DNA of 64,000 nt, taken from contig VRUG01000004.1 of the NCBI GenBank assembly GCA_019456255.1, forward strand, positions 1 through 64,000, written 5' to 3'. This document shows, piece by piece, positions 53,850 to 63,070 of this stretch. The notes beneath the pieces were generated by a model. That model saw nothing but the letters and a program-made list of their open reading frames with translations. It was not told the DNA's origin and did no database searches. Both the position numbers and the translations under genes were made by a program. Every line of letters begins with the position of its first letter. Position 1 is the first letter of the stretch. This DNA is from Planctomycetota bacterium (lineage in GTDB: Bacteria; Planctomycetota; Phycisphaerae; Sedimentisphaerales; Anaerobacaceae).

Positions 53850-53855
53850 AAGTTT

Positions 53856-54701
53856 CTAATTATTTTCCTGCGGCACGATAGCCGGCTTTTTTGCGGATTT
53901 TGCTTTTAATTCCTGAATCTGCTGTTTCTGTTTTTGCAACTGGGGTTTAAGCTGGGCCTTAATGATCTTTCCGATTTCCGGCATAACATTTTCCGCCTCG
54001 ACCACCGCTTCACTGACCAGAGTCTCTATCCTGTTTCTAAGAATACCATGCAGCGCTAAAGCTGGTATCGCAATGAAAAGTCCCCAGAAAGTCGTCACCA
54101 ACGCCACCGAAATTCCCGCCGCCAAATGAGCAGGTTGAGGCTGGCCACCGGCCACGACAATTGCGTTGAATAATTTTATCATACCGTAAACAGTACCAAA
54201 CAGCCCGACCATCGGAGAGACATTGCCGATCAGGTTCAGCCATTCAATCTTACGCAGAAATTTCATCGCCTGTTCCTGCAGCGATTCTGCCATCGCGCTT
54301 CGCATCCGGAACCAGTCGCCTTTGCCCTTGCTAATCGCCTCGGAAATCGCGACACTGACAAAATCATCTTCACCTTCGAGACAAATCGGCAGCTTTCCAG
54401 GGCCGTGCTCACCAATAAGTTCAATAATATCTTCGGCTATATATTCCGGCAGCAGTTTTCCCCGCCTTATCGTCAGGCAGTATTCAATCGCCAAACAAAC
54501 CATGACAAGTGACATCGGAAGAAGTACAAACCACACGATAGGCCCGCCAGATAAAACAAATTGCTCAAAAAATGTCTGCGTCCCATCTGCATTGGCTGCA
54601 CCGGAACTGTGACTCATGCTCTTGGCGCCAATCATCACTGCCGCTACAATCACAAAGGCAATAATTAGAAACATAATTTTTATTAGAAAACTTTTAACCA
54701 T
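53856..54701 (-). CDS. exbB: ExbB/TolQ/MotA proton-channel protein
   Basis: The 281-residue protein has an N-terminal membrane segment or signal (5-25), then the TolQ/ExbB domain with three segments (about 48-68, 155-180 and 195-215). Family strings include LIGNVSPMVGLFGTVYGM and GISVALVTTFWGLFIAIPAL. It is followed by a Gln/Lys-rich tail. It forms the channel with ExbD. The adjacent VWA protein takes the place that TonB normally occupies in this type of cluster. Confidence 0.93.
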   Translation of the reverse strand: MVKSFLIKIMFLIIAFVIVAAVMIGAKSMSHSSGAANADGTQTFFEQFVLSGGPIVWFVLLPMSLVMVCLAIEYCLTIRRGKLLPEYIAEDIIELIGEHGPGKLPICLEGEDDFVSVAISEAISKGKGDWFRMRSAMAESLQEQAMKFLRKIEWLNLIGNVSPMVGLFGTVYGMIKLFNAIVVAGGQPQPAHLAAGISVALVTTFWGLFIAIPALALHGILRNRIETLVSEAVVEAENVMPEIGKIIKAQLKPQLQKQKQQIQELKAKSAKKPAIVPQENN

Positions 54702-54716
54702 CGTCGCCTGCTCCTT

Positions 54717-55640
54717 TTAGTTGATTTCCTCATTAATCATAACAAACTCACCTCCGCTTTGCCTTGCTATAGCCTGCAGCATCGTCCGGTCATTTCTGTC
54801 GGGCCAAAAACCTATCGTATTTATTTTCGTTTTAGCAGCATATTGATTTAACAACTGGGTTATCTTCCACACAATACCGTTATTTTTATTTGTGAGCTCA
54901 AAACCATCGGTTAGAAAATATATAACAGCAGCACCGAAGCCGGAGTTATCGCGAATTTTAACCGCCCTTTCCAACGCAACTATCGCATTTGTCTTTCCGG
55001 CAGCTTCCATACCGTCAATAAAATCATACGCCTTTGCTTTTGCCTGCGCAGATGCGCGAATCAATCTTCCGTTGCCCGATTCAAAAAGCCTGTCACTGCC
55101 AAAGAAGATTATATAAAAATACTGGTCGGCCTGTAAGCTTTGAATTGATTTTTTAAGTTTATTCTTGACCTGACCCAACACGCCTTTCATACTTCCCGAA
55201 CTATCAACAACAAAACAAACTTTGCGCTCGTCGCTGTAACTGCCGAAAAACTCTATCCTGTGCGAGATGACCAATTCAGCTGCCAAAGTGTCATCTCTGG
55301 AATCTCTGGTCTCTGCTAAATCATCTATGTTTACAGCTGCAAGGCTTTCCGTCTCAAATACCGTCTCTGCCGAAACCGGATGATTTACTTTTTTTACGAA
55401 AGGGCTTTGAGTGTCACGCTTAATCTTGGGCTTGGAAACAACAGGCATCGCGTTAATAATTTTCTTTACCGCAGTTACACTGGCCATGGGAATTGCGTTT
55501 TGAAGCTTCAAAGGTACCGACTGTGAAAATTTCATGACCCCAAAAACCAACAGCACTATCAGATGCACTGCGATAGAGGCAACCCATGCCCAAAATGTCA
55601 CGCTGCCGTAACGTGTGGTTCTAAAAATTCCATGAACCAT
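54717..55640 (-). CDS. Membrane-anchored VWA-domain protein
   Basis: I take the ATG at 55640 (MVHGIFRTTRYGSVTF), preceded by GAGGG seven bases away, over a GTG at 55658. The 307-residue protein has one N-terminal membrane segment (about 16-36) and a periplasmic linker. A von Willebrand A domain (about 140-307) follows, with a MIDAS site DSSGSMKG and later TDGFELTNK. The position and anchor resemble TonB, but the TonB C-terminal domain is absent. It is in one operon with exbB and exbD, so I infer that the motor drives this VWA protein. Confidence 0.87.
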   Translation of the reverse strand: MVHGIFRTTRYGSVTFWAWVASIAVHLIVLLVFGVMKFSQSVPLKLQNAIPMASVTAVKKIINAMPVVSKPKIKRDTQSPFVKKVNHPVSAETVFETESLAAVNIDDLAETRDSRDDTLAAELVISHRIEFFGSYSDERKVCFVVDSSGSMKGVLGQVKNKLKKSIQSLQADQYFYIIFFGSDRLFESGNGRLIRASAQAKAKAYDFIDGMEAAGKTNAIVALERAVKIRDNSGFGAAVIYFLTDGFELTNKNNGIVWKITQLLNQYAAKTKINTIGFWPDRNDRTMLQAIARQSGGEFVMINEEIN

Positions 55641-55703
55641 CAATAAACCCTCGAACACTCCATTGTCTTGCCGATGCTGTTTCGCAACGACGCTAAAACA
55701 GCA

Positions 55704-56717
55704 TTAATTCACTATCTCAACCAAAGATCCATTCGACACCAGCAGATTATACATCAACACCGCGTTGCCGTTGTGAAGCCGAATACAGCCTCTCGAACCA
55801 GCAACGCCTATCTCATGAGGCTCTTTCGTGCCGTGAATCGCAAAGCCCGTCCTGCCGACGGCATCTCCCTTGACACCTTCGAGCCCAATCCATCGCGATC
55901 CCAAAGGATAATCGACATCTTCAGCTTCGTATGTCTTGCCGGTATCGGGGTCCGTCCACGTCGGCGAAATTAATTTTCCGCCCTGCTCAACCCGCCAAAG
56001 ACCAGTCGGTGTCTCAAAACCAGACTTTCCCAAACCAACGCTAAAGCTTCGCACATAAGTATCCTTCAAATACAAATCCATTGTAAATGTCGAACGATAT
56101 ATCCTGGCATGAAACGGGCCGTTAATAACTTTTATCGTCTGGCCCGCCTGCAATGCCTCGGGGCGGGCAATACCATTAATCTCCATCAGAATTTCATACG
56201 GAACATTGTACCGTCTGCCTATATTCGAAAGCAAATCTCCAGGGGCAACCTTATAACTGCCGCAAAGATTGTCCTTAGGATAAATCTGTCTGTTGAAAAG
56301 CCATAGCTTAGACAGAGTTGCCAACTGCTCTCGCACAAATTCTCTCTGCTCAGCATTCATATTCAAAGAAAACGTTTCATTCAATCTGTCCCGCGCCTCG
56401 ATAATTCTCGAAGGCGTGGCTTTCAATGCCGCGACAGCTTCTGCGATAAGCAATTCTGCCTGGGAGTTCGGTTCGCCAATCGATGCTATCACCTCTGGAA
56501 TCTCAATTGCAGGCTCTGGCTCAGGTGTTGGCTCGTGGACAGACTTAGACTCAGACTTCTTCTCAAGCTTTGCGATAGGTTCGGACTCATTGGCCGGCTG
56601 GACTTGCTCTTCGCCACTGGTATAGACAAGAACTATTACAACAACTACAAGAATCGCTGAGACTATGTATATCAATCTTCGAATTTGCTCTTTATTCTTA
56701 CCGTAATAACGAGCCAT
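55704..56717 (-). CDS. LysM L,D-transpeptidase (YkuD domain)
   Basis: The start is the ATG at 56717 with AAGGAG upstream, not the one at 56741. The 337-residue protein has one membrane segment (about 13-33), an acidic linker and a LysM domain (around 165-210: YKVAPGDLLSNIGRRYNVP). A C-terminal YkuD domain carries the active-site motif IHGTKEPHEIG...SRGCIRL, with the catalytic cysteine in the latter. It makes 3-3 peptidoglycan cross-links or attaches proteins to the wall. It follows the cyclo-ligase gene, 1 bp away. Confidence 0.92.
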   Translation of the reverse strand: MARYYGKNKEQIRRLIYIVSAILVVVVIVLVYTSGEEQVQPANESEPIAKLEKKSESKSVHEPTPEPEPAIEIPEVIASIGEPNSQAELLIAEAVAALKATPSRIIEARDRLNETFSLNMNAEQREFVREQLATLSKLWLFNRQIYPKDNLCGSYKVAPGDLLSNIGRRYNVPYEILMEINGIARPEALQAGQTIKVINGPFHARIYRSTFTMDLYLKDTYVRSFSVGLGKSGFETPTGLWRVEQGGKLISPTWTDPDTGKTYEAEDVDYPLGSRWIGLEGVKGDAVGRTGFAIHGTKEPHEIGVAGSRGCIRLHNGNAVLMYNLLVSNGSLVEIVN

Positions 56718-56718
56718 G

Positions 56719-57300
56719 TTATTCTCCTTGCTGATTATCAAAAGTTATTACTTCACTGTCGGTCACTAAAAAATGCACCATCTGGTCATGATTTTCTACC
56801 GGCACCGATTCGACGAGCTGCTCTGAAAACGCAAAGCCGCATCTACTGGCTTTAAGTTCATCGCTGGCAAAAAACCTATCATAATAGGCACCGCCCCTGC
56901 CGAGACGATTGCCCCTTCTATCATACGCTAAAGCCGGCGTAACTACCAAATCTATCTGCCCAAAAGGCACCGGCACTCCATCTATCGGATTCCTTAGCCC
57001 GGAAACTTCGGTTGAAAAATCCGCCTCAAGCGAATCTATCTGCACTACTGTCATCTCCTTGTCCTCCCAGCAAACCTTAGGAACGATGACCGTCTTGCCC
57101 TGCTGCCACGCTGCAGCTATCGCATCGCAGCAGTCCGCCTCATTCGGAATTGCCAGATACATCATTATAACCGAGGCATCCTGAAACTGAGCTGTCGATA
57201 TCAATCTCTCACAAGCCCGCCTGCTCTTCTGGGCCTGCTTTTCAGGCTCAATTTCACGCAGACACTTTTGTAATTCCTGCCTCAGTTGCTTTTTGTCCAT
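56719..57300 (-). CDS. 5-formyltetrahydrofolate cyclo-ligase
   Basis: This 193-residue enzyme converts 5-formyl-THF to methenyl-THF with ATP. The signature GRGGAYYDRFF and the upstream string VVTPALAYDRRGNRLG are plain, as is the N-terminal KKQLRQELQKCLREI. It starts directly after the stop of rarA and is likely translationally coupled. It complements fhs and folD in the window. Confidence 0.94.
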   Translation of the reverse strand: MDKKQLRQELQKCLREIEPEKQAQKSRRACERLISTAQFQDASVIMMYLAIPNEADCCDAIAAAWQQGKTVIVPKVCWEDKEMTVVQIDSLEADFSTEVSGLRNPIDGVPVPFGQIDLVVTPALAYDRRGNRLGRGGAYYDRFFASDELKASRCGFAFSEQLVESVPVENHDQMVHFLVTDSEVITFDNQQGE

Positions 57301-58689
57301 CTAAACTTGCCTTTTTTCGCTGCTATTGTTACCCATTTTACTATTTTGTATCAATGTTTCGAGCTTTTGTAAATATTGCTTAATATTTTTTTCATGTCCC
57401 GCGTTTTTAGGCTTATAGTAATGCTTTTGAGCGTCGGCGGGAAGATACTCCTGCACCACGAAACCATCCTCAAAACTGTGGGGATATTTATAATCTATTC
57501 CATGGCCTAAATTTTTCGCCCCCTTGTAGTGCCCATCGCGAAGATGTTTCGGGACCGCTACGGTTTTTTGGGTCTTAACATCCTTAACAGCATCCCAAAT
57601 CGCCACCGCTGAGGCATTTGATTTCGGCGCACAGGCTATATAAATTGCCGCCTGCGCCAGATGAAGCTGAGCCTCGGGCAGCCCGACCAATTCACAGATC
57701 TGTATCGCCGCCGCCGCCAGTACCGTCGCCATCGGGTCTGCGTTTCCAACATCTTCGGCTGCGCAAACCGCGATTCGACGCGCGATAAAACGCAGGTCCT
57801 CACCGCCAGCTATCATCCGCCCAAGCCAGTAAACCGTCGCGTCCGGGTCACTTCCCCGCATGCTTTTCTGCAATGCCGACGCCAAATCATAATGCGTATC
57901 ACCAGTGCCGTCATATTCGATTGCCTTTCGCTGGACAGATTCCTTTGCCACATCAATATCGAATTTTATTTTTTTATCCCTTGCCCGAGCCGCCTGTGAC
58001 AAAACCCCAACCTCTAATGCGGTCAGCGCCCTTCTCGCATCGCCGTCACTATAGACTGCCAAAAATTTCAACGCCGCAGGCTCAACATCAATAGCTAATT
58101 TGCCAAAGCCCCTTTCGTTATCGCTTAGCGCGGAATTTAAAACCTTTAAAATATCATCTTCGCTAAGAGGTTCGAAATGAAATATCGTACTGCGGGAAAT
58201 CAATGGCGAGTTAACAGAAAAAAAAGGGTTCTCCGTTGTCGCGCCGATAAGAATCAAAACGCCCGACTCCACATCTTTCAAAAGAACGTCCTGCTGCGAC
58301 CGACTGAAACGATGAATTTCATCGATAAACAAAACTGTACGCTGACGGTTTGCCGACAACCTGTCTTTGGCAACTTCAATAATTCCCCGAATGTCCTTAA
58401 CCGTTGCCGCTGGTGCGCTTATATAATGGAACTGCGCCTTGGTATGGCTTGCGATTATCATTGCAAGCGACGTCTTGCCGATGCCTGCTGGTCCGTAAAA
58501 TATCAGACTCGTAAGATTGTCAGCCTCAAGCATCCGAGTTAGAAGCGTATCAGGGCCAATAAAATGGCTTTGACCGGCAAACTCAGCAAGCGTGCGGGGA
58601 CGCATACGAACCGCTAAAGGAGCCGCAGATGCGACATTAACCTGCTCAGTACCACTAAAAAGCGTGTTGTTTATAGTATTCTTACTCAT
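57301..58689 (-). CDS. rarA: Replication-associated recombination protein A
   Basis: The chosen ATG at 58689 gives 462 residues (an ORF extension upstream to 58755 lacks support). It is an AAA+ ATPase of the RarA/MgsA/WRNIP1 type: RMRPRTLAEFAGQ with FIGPDTLL at the start, Walker A FYGPAGIGKTSLA, Walker B FIDEIHRFSRSQQD, and the C-terminal tetramer domain ending YPHSFEDGFVVQEYLPA. It acts at stalled replication forks. The length and motifs are normal. It heads a minus-strand unit with the cyclo-ligase. Confidence 0.95.
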   Translation of the reverse strand: MSKNTINNTLFSGTEQVNVASAAPLAVRMRPRTLAEFAGQSHFIGPDTLLTRMLEADNLTSLIFYGPAGIGKTSLAMIIASHTKAQFHYISAPAATVKDIRGIIEVAKDRLSANRQRTVLFIDEIHRFSRSQQDVLLKDVESGVLILIGATTENPFFSVNSPLISRSTIFHFEPLSEDDILKVLNSALSDNERGFGKLAIDVEPAALKFLAVYSDGDARRALTALEVGVLSQAARARDKKIKFDIDVAKESVQRKAIEYDGTGDTHYDLASALQKSMRGSDPDATVYWLGRMIAGGEDLRFIARRIAVCAAEDVGNADPMATVLAAAAIQICELVGLPEAQLHLAQAAIYIACAPKSNASAVAIWDAVKDVKTQKTVAVPKHLRDGHYKGAKNLGHGIDYKYPHSFEDGFVVQEYLPADAQKHYYKPKNAGHEKNIKQYLQKLETLIQNSKMGNNSSEKRQV

Positions 58690-59046
58690 GAGCCGCCCAT
58701 TATACGCTTTAAAAACCAATTTAGCAAAACCATCGATTATTATTTTTAAATACATATATCTTAACTCTGGGGCAATCAGGCAATTTAGATAATTACTAAC
58801 TCACCATAAAAAAAGAGCTTATCCAAAAATGCATCTCGAAGATGACCACAACGCAAAATTGTGTTAAAAAACTTCTTTTTTTGATTGATTTTTGACCCAA
58901 TCATTCTATCCTCGGTCGCTATATCGCCGTGATTTCACGCGGATTTATATATTTCGGGAATAAAAATATTCGGTCTGTGTAAGATAAATTACTGGAAAAA
59001 ATTGGCAGTAACTGCAAACGGAAATATTATTATGAAAGGGATTTTT

Positions 59047-59811
59047 ATGAAAAGAAAACTATTTGCACTAACAGTTATGCTTATTATCGCATGCATAGCA
59101 AGTTCCGATGTATTCGCCTTGATTACGATGGGACCTCCAGTTTCAGAATTAAACAAGGGCCAATACGCTGCAGGAATTGATTACAGCTATGCAAAATCAA
59201 ACTTCAGACTCGTCAAAGGTACCTCACCTGGAGGCGGGCCTTCTTTCACTCTCGAAGATGTAAAAACTAACTTTATATACGGTAAGGTCGGATACGGACT
59301 TACAGAAAACATCGATATCTATATCGGTGCAGGCGGTGGAAGTGCAAGAGGCGACGATGCCGCAAACAGCACTTCTATAGATTTTGATGGTGACAATGGT
59401 TTTAGCTATGGTATAGGAGCAAAAGTAACTCTGCATGAAGCGGACGACATAAAATACGGGGCAACGTTCCTATTGTACAATGCGGAAACCGACGGACGAA
59501 TGGTTGCCGGAGGCGTACGATGGAGTACTGATATGGATGTCACCGAACTGCAGGCTTCTGTCGGAGCTATAAAACAAATTAATGAACGATGCTCAATTTA
59601 CGGCGGACCTTTCATACATCAATTTGACGGCGATCTTAATGCTACCGACAATACTTCTAGACAAATCTCTTACGATATTAGAGAATCAGACTGGTTCGGT
59701 GGTTACGTCGGAAGCCAAATCAATATTTGTGAAAATGTTTTCTACAACCTCGAGTATCAGCACACACCTTCTGATAACGCTCTGGCTATGTCACTGCTCT
59801 TCAAGTTCTAA
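59047..59811 (+). CDS. Outer-membrane beta-barrel-like protein
   Basis: The start is the ATG at 59047 with AAAGGGA upstream; earlier starts at 59002 and 59032 add residues before the signal peptide. The 254-residue product has a signal peptide (1-24, ending VFA). The rest is a regular pattern of alternating polar and aromatic residues with glycine turns (IYGKVGYGLTENIDIYIGAG). It ends in LAMSLLFKF, the terminal Phe being typical of outer-membrane beta barrels. Eight to ten strands are plausible. No channel or ligand can be proposed. A terminator follows. Confidence 0.75.
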   Translation: MKRKLFALTVMLIIACIASSDVFALITMGPPVSELNKGQYAAGIDYSYAKSNFRLVKGTSPGGGPSFTLEDVKTNFIYGKVGYGLTENIDIYIGAGGGSARGDDAANSTSIDFDGDNGFSYGIGAKVTLHEADDIKYGATFLLYNAETDGRMVAGGVRWSTDMDVTELQASVGAIKQINERCSIYGGPFIHQFDGDLNATDNTSRQISYDIRESDWFGGYVGSQINICENVFYNLEYQHTPSDNALAMSLLFKF

Positions 59812-59839
59812 AATTTGAAGAATGTGTTAAATAAATAAA

Positions 59840-59872
59840 AGGCTGCAGGATAAAAACCTGTGGCCTTTTTTT
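59840..59872 (+). terminator. Terminator after the beta-barrel gene
   Basis: AGGCTGCAGG (59840-59849) pairs with CCTGTGGCCT (with two G-T pairs), loop ATAAAAA, followed by a run of T. Confidence 0.8.
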
Positions 59873-60005
59873 AATGACAAAACACTAAGATTACAACGCC
59901 ATCTTAGATATAAACTCATAATTTTTTATTGGCATTTATATCCATTTGACGATAAACTCCGCTTGTAATCGATGTTGTTCAAGTTGATTTTTATAGGAAA
60001 AATTC

Positions 60006-61208
60006 ATGCGAGCATCGGACTGGCTCAAAATAGCACCGACATATCTAAAACATCTCGGCAAACTGCCGCTAAAGCATATGCTCTACATGACGAAGAGATT
60101 GAAATACGAAAACCCGCATCTCCACAACGGCCAGATCAGAATTAACACTTTTTTTCCGCCTATTCCTTCGCCTTCATTTGAAAGGTTTTTTGAAAATCTG
60201 ATAGAAAGAAAAAGGGTCCCATGCTCAACATACATTGCTGTAACAGAAAATTGCCCCTACAAGTGCCCGCATTGCAGCTACGGTTCGCACGTCAGCGGAG
60301 AATTAGATACCGAGCAAACCCTTGACATCATCAAACAGCTAAAAGATTTGGGGACTGTGATAATTGGATTTACCGGCGGTGAACCGCTGCTTAGAAAAGA
60401 TATCGTTCAGCTTGTCGAAGCGGCAAACGATGAAGCTTCGAGTGTTTTATTTACTACTGGTTTTAATCTCGATGAAAATCTTTGCAAAAAATTCGCAGAT
60501 GCTCACCTCGGGTGCCTGACAATTGGAATCGAATCGCAAAACGCAGATATACATGACGAAGTGCGAGGCAGCAAAGGCTCTTTCGAGCAGGCAGTCAAAT
60601 CAATAAAAATGTCACTCGATGCCGGACTTTATACCGCTATCTCAACGGTTGGAACACGCGAAAAATTTGTAGATGGTACGCTGGAACAACTTGCGATTTT
60701 AGCAACCGAAAACGGCGTGCACGAATTTAGAATCCTCGAACCAATCCCAACCGGAAGTATGCAGGGACAAGACGATGAAATTCTAACACCCCAGGAATCA
60801 AAGCAGTTAGCTGATTTCCACAAAAACTGGAACGCCAAACGCAAGGGCCCTGCCGTGGCATGTTTCGCGTACCTTGAATCAGATGAGATGTTCGGATGCG
60901 GCGCCGGATTCCACCATCTATATATTGATGCAGCTGGAAACGTATGCCCCTGCGACCTGACACCACTATCTTTCGGAAATGTCACCCAGCAACCCCTAAC
61001 TGAGATTTGGAAAAAAATGGGAGAGTCCTTTGATAGGCCGCGCCAGGGATGTTTTATGAAAGAAATTTGCAACAAGATAAATTGCGGTGAAGAAAATGTC
61101 GAACTTCCGCTAACTGTTGAACAAAGTGTCAAACTTTGCTGCTCGGATAAAAAACAAACCCCCCTGCCAAAAATCTACGAAAATATTTACACCAAAGAAC
61201 CCAAATAA
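60006..61208 (+). CDS. Radical SAM protein with SPASM-like tail
   Basis: The 400-residue protein has the radical SAM cluster motif C83-x3-C87-x2-C90 (CPYKCPHC) and the GFTGGEP SAM-binding motif. The C-terminal region has cysteines in CPCDLTP and RQGCFMKEICNKINC, which look like a SPASM-type auxiliary iron-sulfur site. Enzymes of this kind modify peptides or small molecules. No small peptide gene with a leader is evident nearby. The methyltransferase at 61212 converges on it, with the stops 3 bp apart. The substrate is unknown. Confidence 0.87.
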   Translation: MRASDWLKIAPTYLKHLGKLPLKHMLYMTKRLKYENPHLHNGQIRINTFFPPIPSPSFERFFENLIERKRVPCSTYIAVTENCPYKCPHCSYGSHVSGELDTEQTLDIIKQLKDLGTVIIGFTGGEPLLRKDIVQLVEAANDEASSVLFTTGFNLDENLCKKFADAHLGCLTIGIESQNADIHDEVRGSKGSFEQAVKSIKMSLDAGLYTAISTVGTREKFVDGTLEQLAILATENGVHEFRILEPIPTGSMQGQDDEILTPQESKQLADFHKNWNAKRKGPAVACFAYLESDEMFGCGAGFHHLYIDAAGNVCPCDLTPLSFGNVTQQPLTEIWKKMGESFDRPRQGCFMKEICNKINCGEENVELPLTVEQSVKLCCSDKKQTPLPKIYENIYTKEPK

Positions 61209-61211
61209 AAA

Positions 61212-62084
61212 TCACTTCTCCGCAATCCCTGCCAAAAAACGATGTGTAATTGTAATTTTATTTTCTTTTTTTAGTCTCTCTTCGATTATCTCTGCGAGTC
61301 TGGCAAAAAGCTGCTCGTGGTCCTCTATGTCAGCTAAATATTCAAAGCCGGCAGCGGCACCGGTCGCGCGAAGTTTACTGACCGCCTCTGGACCGCTATC
61401 AACGCTATAGCTTTTTTTACCACCCCAAAGTTCAAGCGGTTTCATACCAAGCAGCCGCCAGAACAATCCGAGATAGCCGCTTCGAGGTAAAAATTTGAAC
61501 TTCATCAAAGTCGTTAACTTCTCAGGTTGTTCAAGAAATGTCAGTAATGCGCAGTAAACAACTTCAATTAACGAATAAAGACTATTGTCAATGATGCCGA
61601 CCTTACCACCGGGTTTTAATATACGCTTGATTTCCTTCAATACCCTAAACGGTTTTGTATAACCAAGGCCCCAACAGCATGTCACGATGTCAAAACTTTC
61701 GCTATCGCATTTTTTTAGAAACTCTAAAATATCAGATTGCACAAAGTCACAATTAGAACCGTAATTTTTCTTAGCTTCTGCGAGCATGCCCGCTGACTTA
61801 TCCACTCCTGTCACCTTGCCCGCTTTTCTCTGCGCCAGCAAATTCGACGCGTATCCGGTACCACATGTCAAATCCAAAGCTATGCAGGATTCCTTGATTT
61901 TCAGCTTATCGATAAGCTGTTCGGATAGACCCCGCATATGGTTTGTCCAAACATCATCATAACCGCCGCTTATACGGTCATAGCTCTTCTCGACAAACTC
62001 ACTTGTCTGATTTGGTTTAGACGCCAGCAAATAAAATATCCTGCCTGCCAGCTTAAAAGGATGTTTGCCGATTTTCTCGCTCAT
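61212..62084 (-). CDS. SAM-dependent class I methyltransferase
   Basis: The 290-residue protein has motif I as LDLTCGTGYASNL (about 81-93), motif II region VTGVDKSAGML and post-motif strings FDIVTCCWGLGY and LKPGGKVGIIDNS, which fit the UbiE/small-molecule group. The C-terminal part has a hydrophobic stretch (YSLIEVVYCALLTF) that may contact lipid. It may act on a lipid or quinone-like compound. The start has only a weak ribosome site. It is close to the radical SAM gene but on the opposite strand. Confidence 0.85.
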   Translation of the reverse strand: MSEKIGKHPFKLAGRIFYLLASKPNQTSEFVEKSYDRISGGYDDVWTNHMRGLSEQLIDKLKIKESCIALDLTCGTGYASNLLAQRKAGKVTGVDKSAGMLAEAKKNYGSNCDFVQSDILEFLKKCDSESFDIVTCCWGLGYTKPFRVLKEIKRILKPGGKVGIIDNSLYSLIEVVYCALLTFLEQPEKLTTLMKFKFLPRSGYLGLFWRLLGMKPLELWGGKKSYSVDSGPEAVSKLRATGAAAGFEYLADIEDHEQLFARLAEIIEERLKKENKITITHRFLAGIAEK

Positions 62085-62197
62085 GCTGTCATTGTACTAA
62101 AAACCAACTAACTATCAAGAAGACAAAATATCCAGCGGCAATTAAAAAAGGCCGGCTCGTTAGAACCGACCTTGAAAATTTCACATTGTAATGCGCA

Positions 62198-63061
62198 TTA
62201 GCCTTTTCCGCGGGCATACTTGAAAAATTTCTCGCGAAGACTTTTCGTAATAGGCCCGGGCTTGCCGTCACCAATCACCCTGCCGTCAATCTCGATAATT
62301 CCAATAACCTCAGCTGCGGTACCGGTAAGGAAAAACTCATCGCAAACATACAAATCATATTTCGTCAGGTTTTTCTCAACGACCTCGATGTTATCAGCTC
62401 TTGCTATCTTCATGACAACGCCGCGAGTAATACCTTCCAAGGCGCCAGCTTCGACAGGCGGAGTACAAACTTTACCATCTTTGACGATAAAAATATTGTC
62501 GCCGGTGGCTTCAGCGACAAAGCCCTCGTGGTTGTACATAACAGCTTCGGGAACGTTATTGTCCAAAGCCTCTATCTTAGCCAAAATGTTATTTAGATAA
62601 TTCAAACTTTTGACCTGAGGCGGAAGCGACAGAGGATGGTTCCGAACAGTCGTAGCGCTGACTATCTTCATACCAGTTTCGTAAAGCGCTTCAGGGTAAA
62701 GCTGAATGCAGTCGGCTATAATGATAATACTTGCACTGGCACAAGTAAGGGGACTAATCCCCAGCGTACCCTTGCCGCGTGTAACAACAAGGCGAACATA
62801 GCCATCGATAATACCATTAGCTTCGACCGTTTTTTCGACAGCCTGGGTCAAATCACTTTCACTCATCGGAATCTCAAGGCGAATGACCTTCGCTGATTCG
62901 TAAAGCCTTTTTATATGTGCAGCCAGTTCGAATATCCCGCCGTTATAAACACGGATGCCCTCGAAAACACCGTCGCCGTAAAGCAGACCATGGTCGAAGA
63001 CAGAAATCTTCGCGTTCTGCTCATCAACAAGCTCACCATCAATCCAAATCTTCAATGACAT
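62198..63061 (-). CDS. ilvE: Branched-chain/class IV aminotransferase
   Basis: The 287-residue PLP enzyme has HGLLYGDGVFEGIRVYNG (24-41), the Schiff-base Lys151 in PPQVKSLNYLN and the AEATGDNIFIVKDG cofactor-phosphate region, with C-terminal GTAAEVIGI. The motif pattern is that of IlvE, giving valine, leucine and isoleucine. D-amino-acid transaminases are close relatives, so the assignment is likely but not proven. The start follows AGGAAGATGTT. It lies 9 bp downstream of the LolD gene. Confidence 0.88.
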   Translation of the reverse strand: MSLKIWIDGELVDEQNAKISVFDHGLLYGDGVFEGIRVYNGGIFELAAHIKRLYESAKVIRLEIPMSESDLTQAVEKTVEANGIIDGYVRLVVTRGKGTLGISPLTCASASIIIIADCIQLYPEALYETGMKIVSATTVRNHPLSLPPQVKSLNYLNNILAKIEALDNNVPEAVMYNHEGFVAEATGDNIFIVKDGKVCTPPVEAGALEGITRGVVMKIARADNIEVVEKNLTKYDLYVCDEFFLTGTAAEVIGIIEIDGRVIGDGKPGPITKSLREKFFKYARGKG

Positions 63062-63070
63062 AACATCTTC

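Noticed and set aside
62089-62274. Minus-strand 61-codon frame after the methyltransferase.
   Set aside because: It overlaps the end of the aminotransferase gene in another frame and has no ribosome site.
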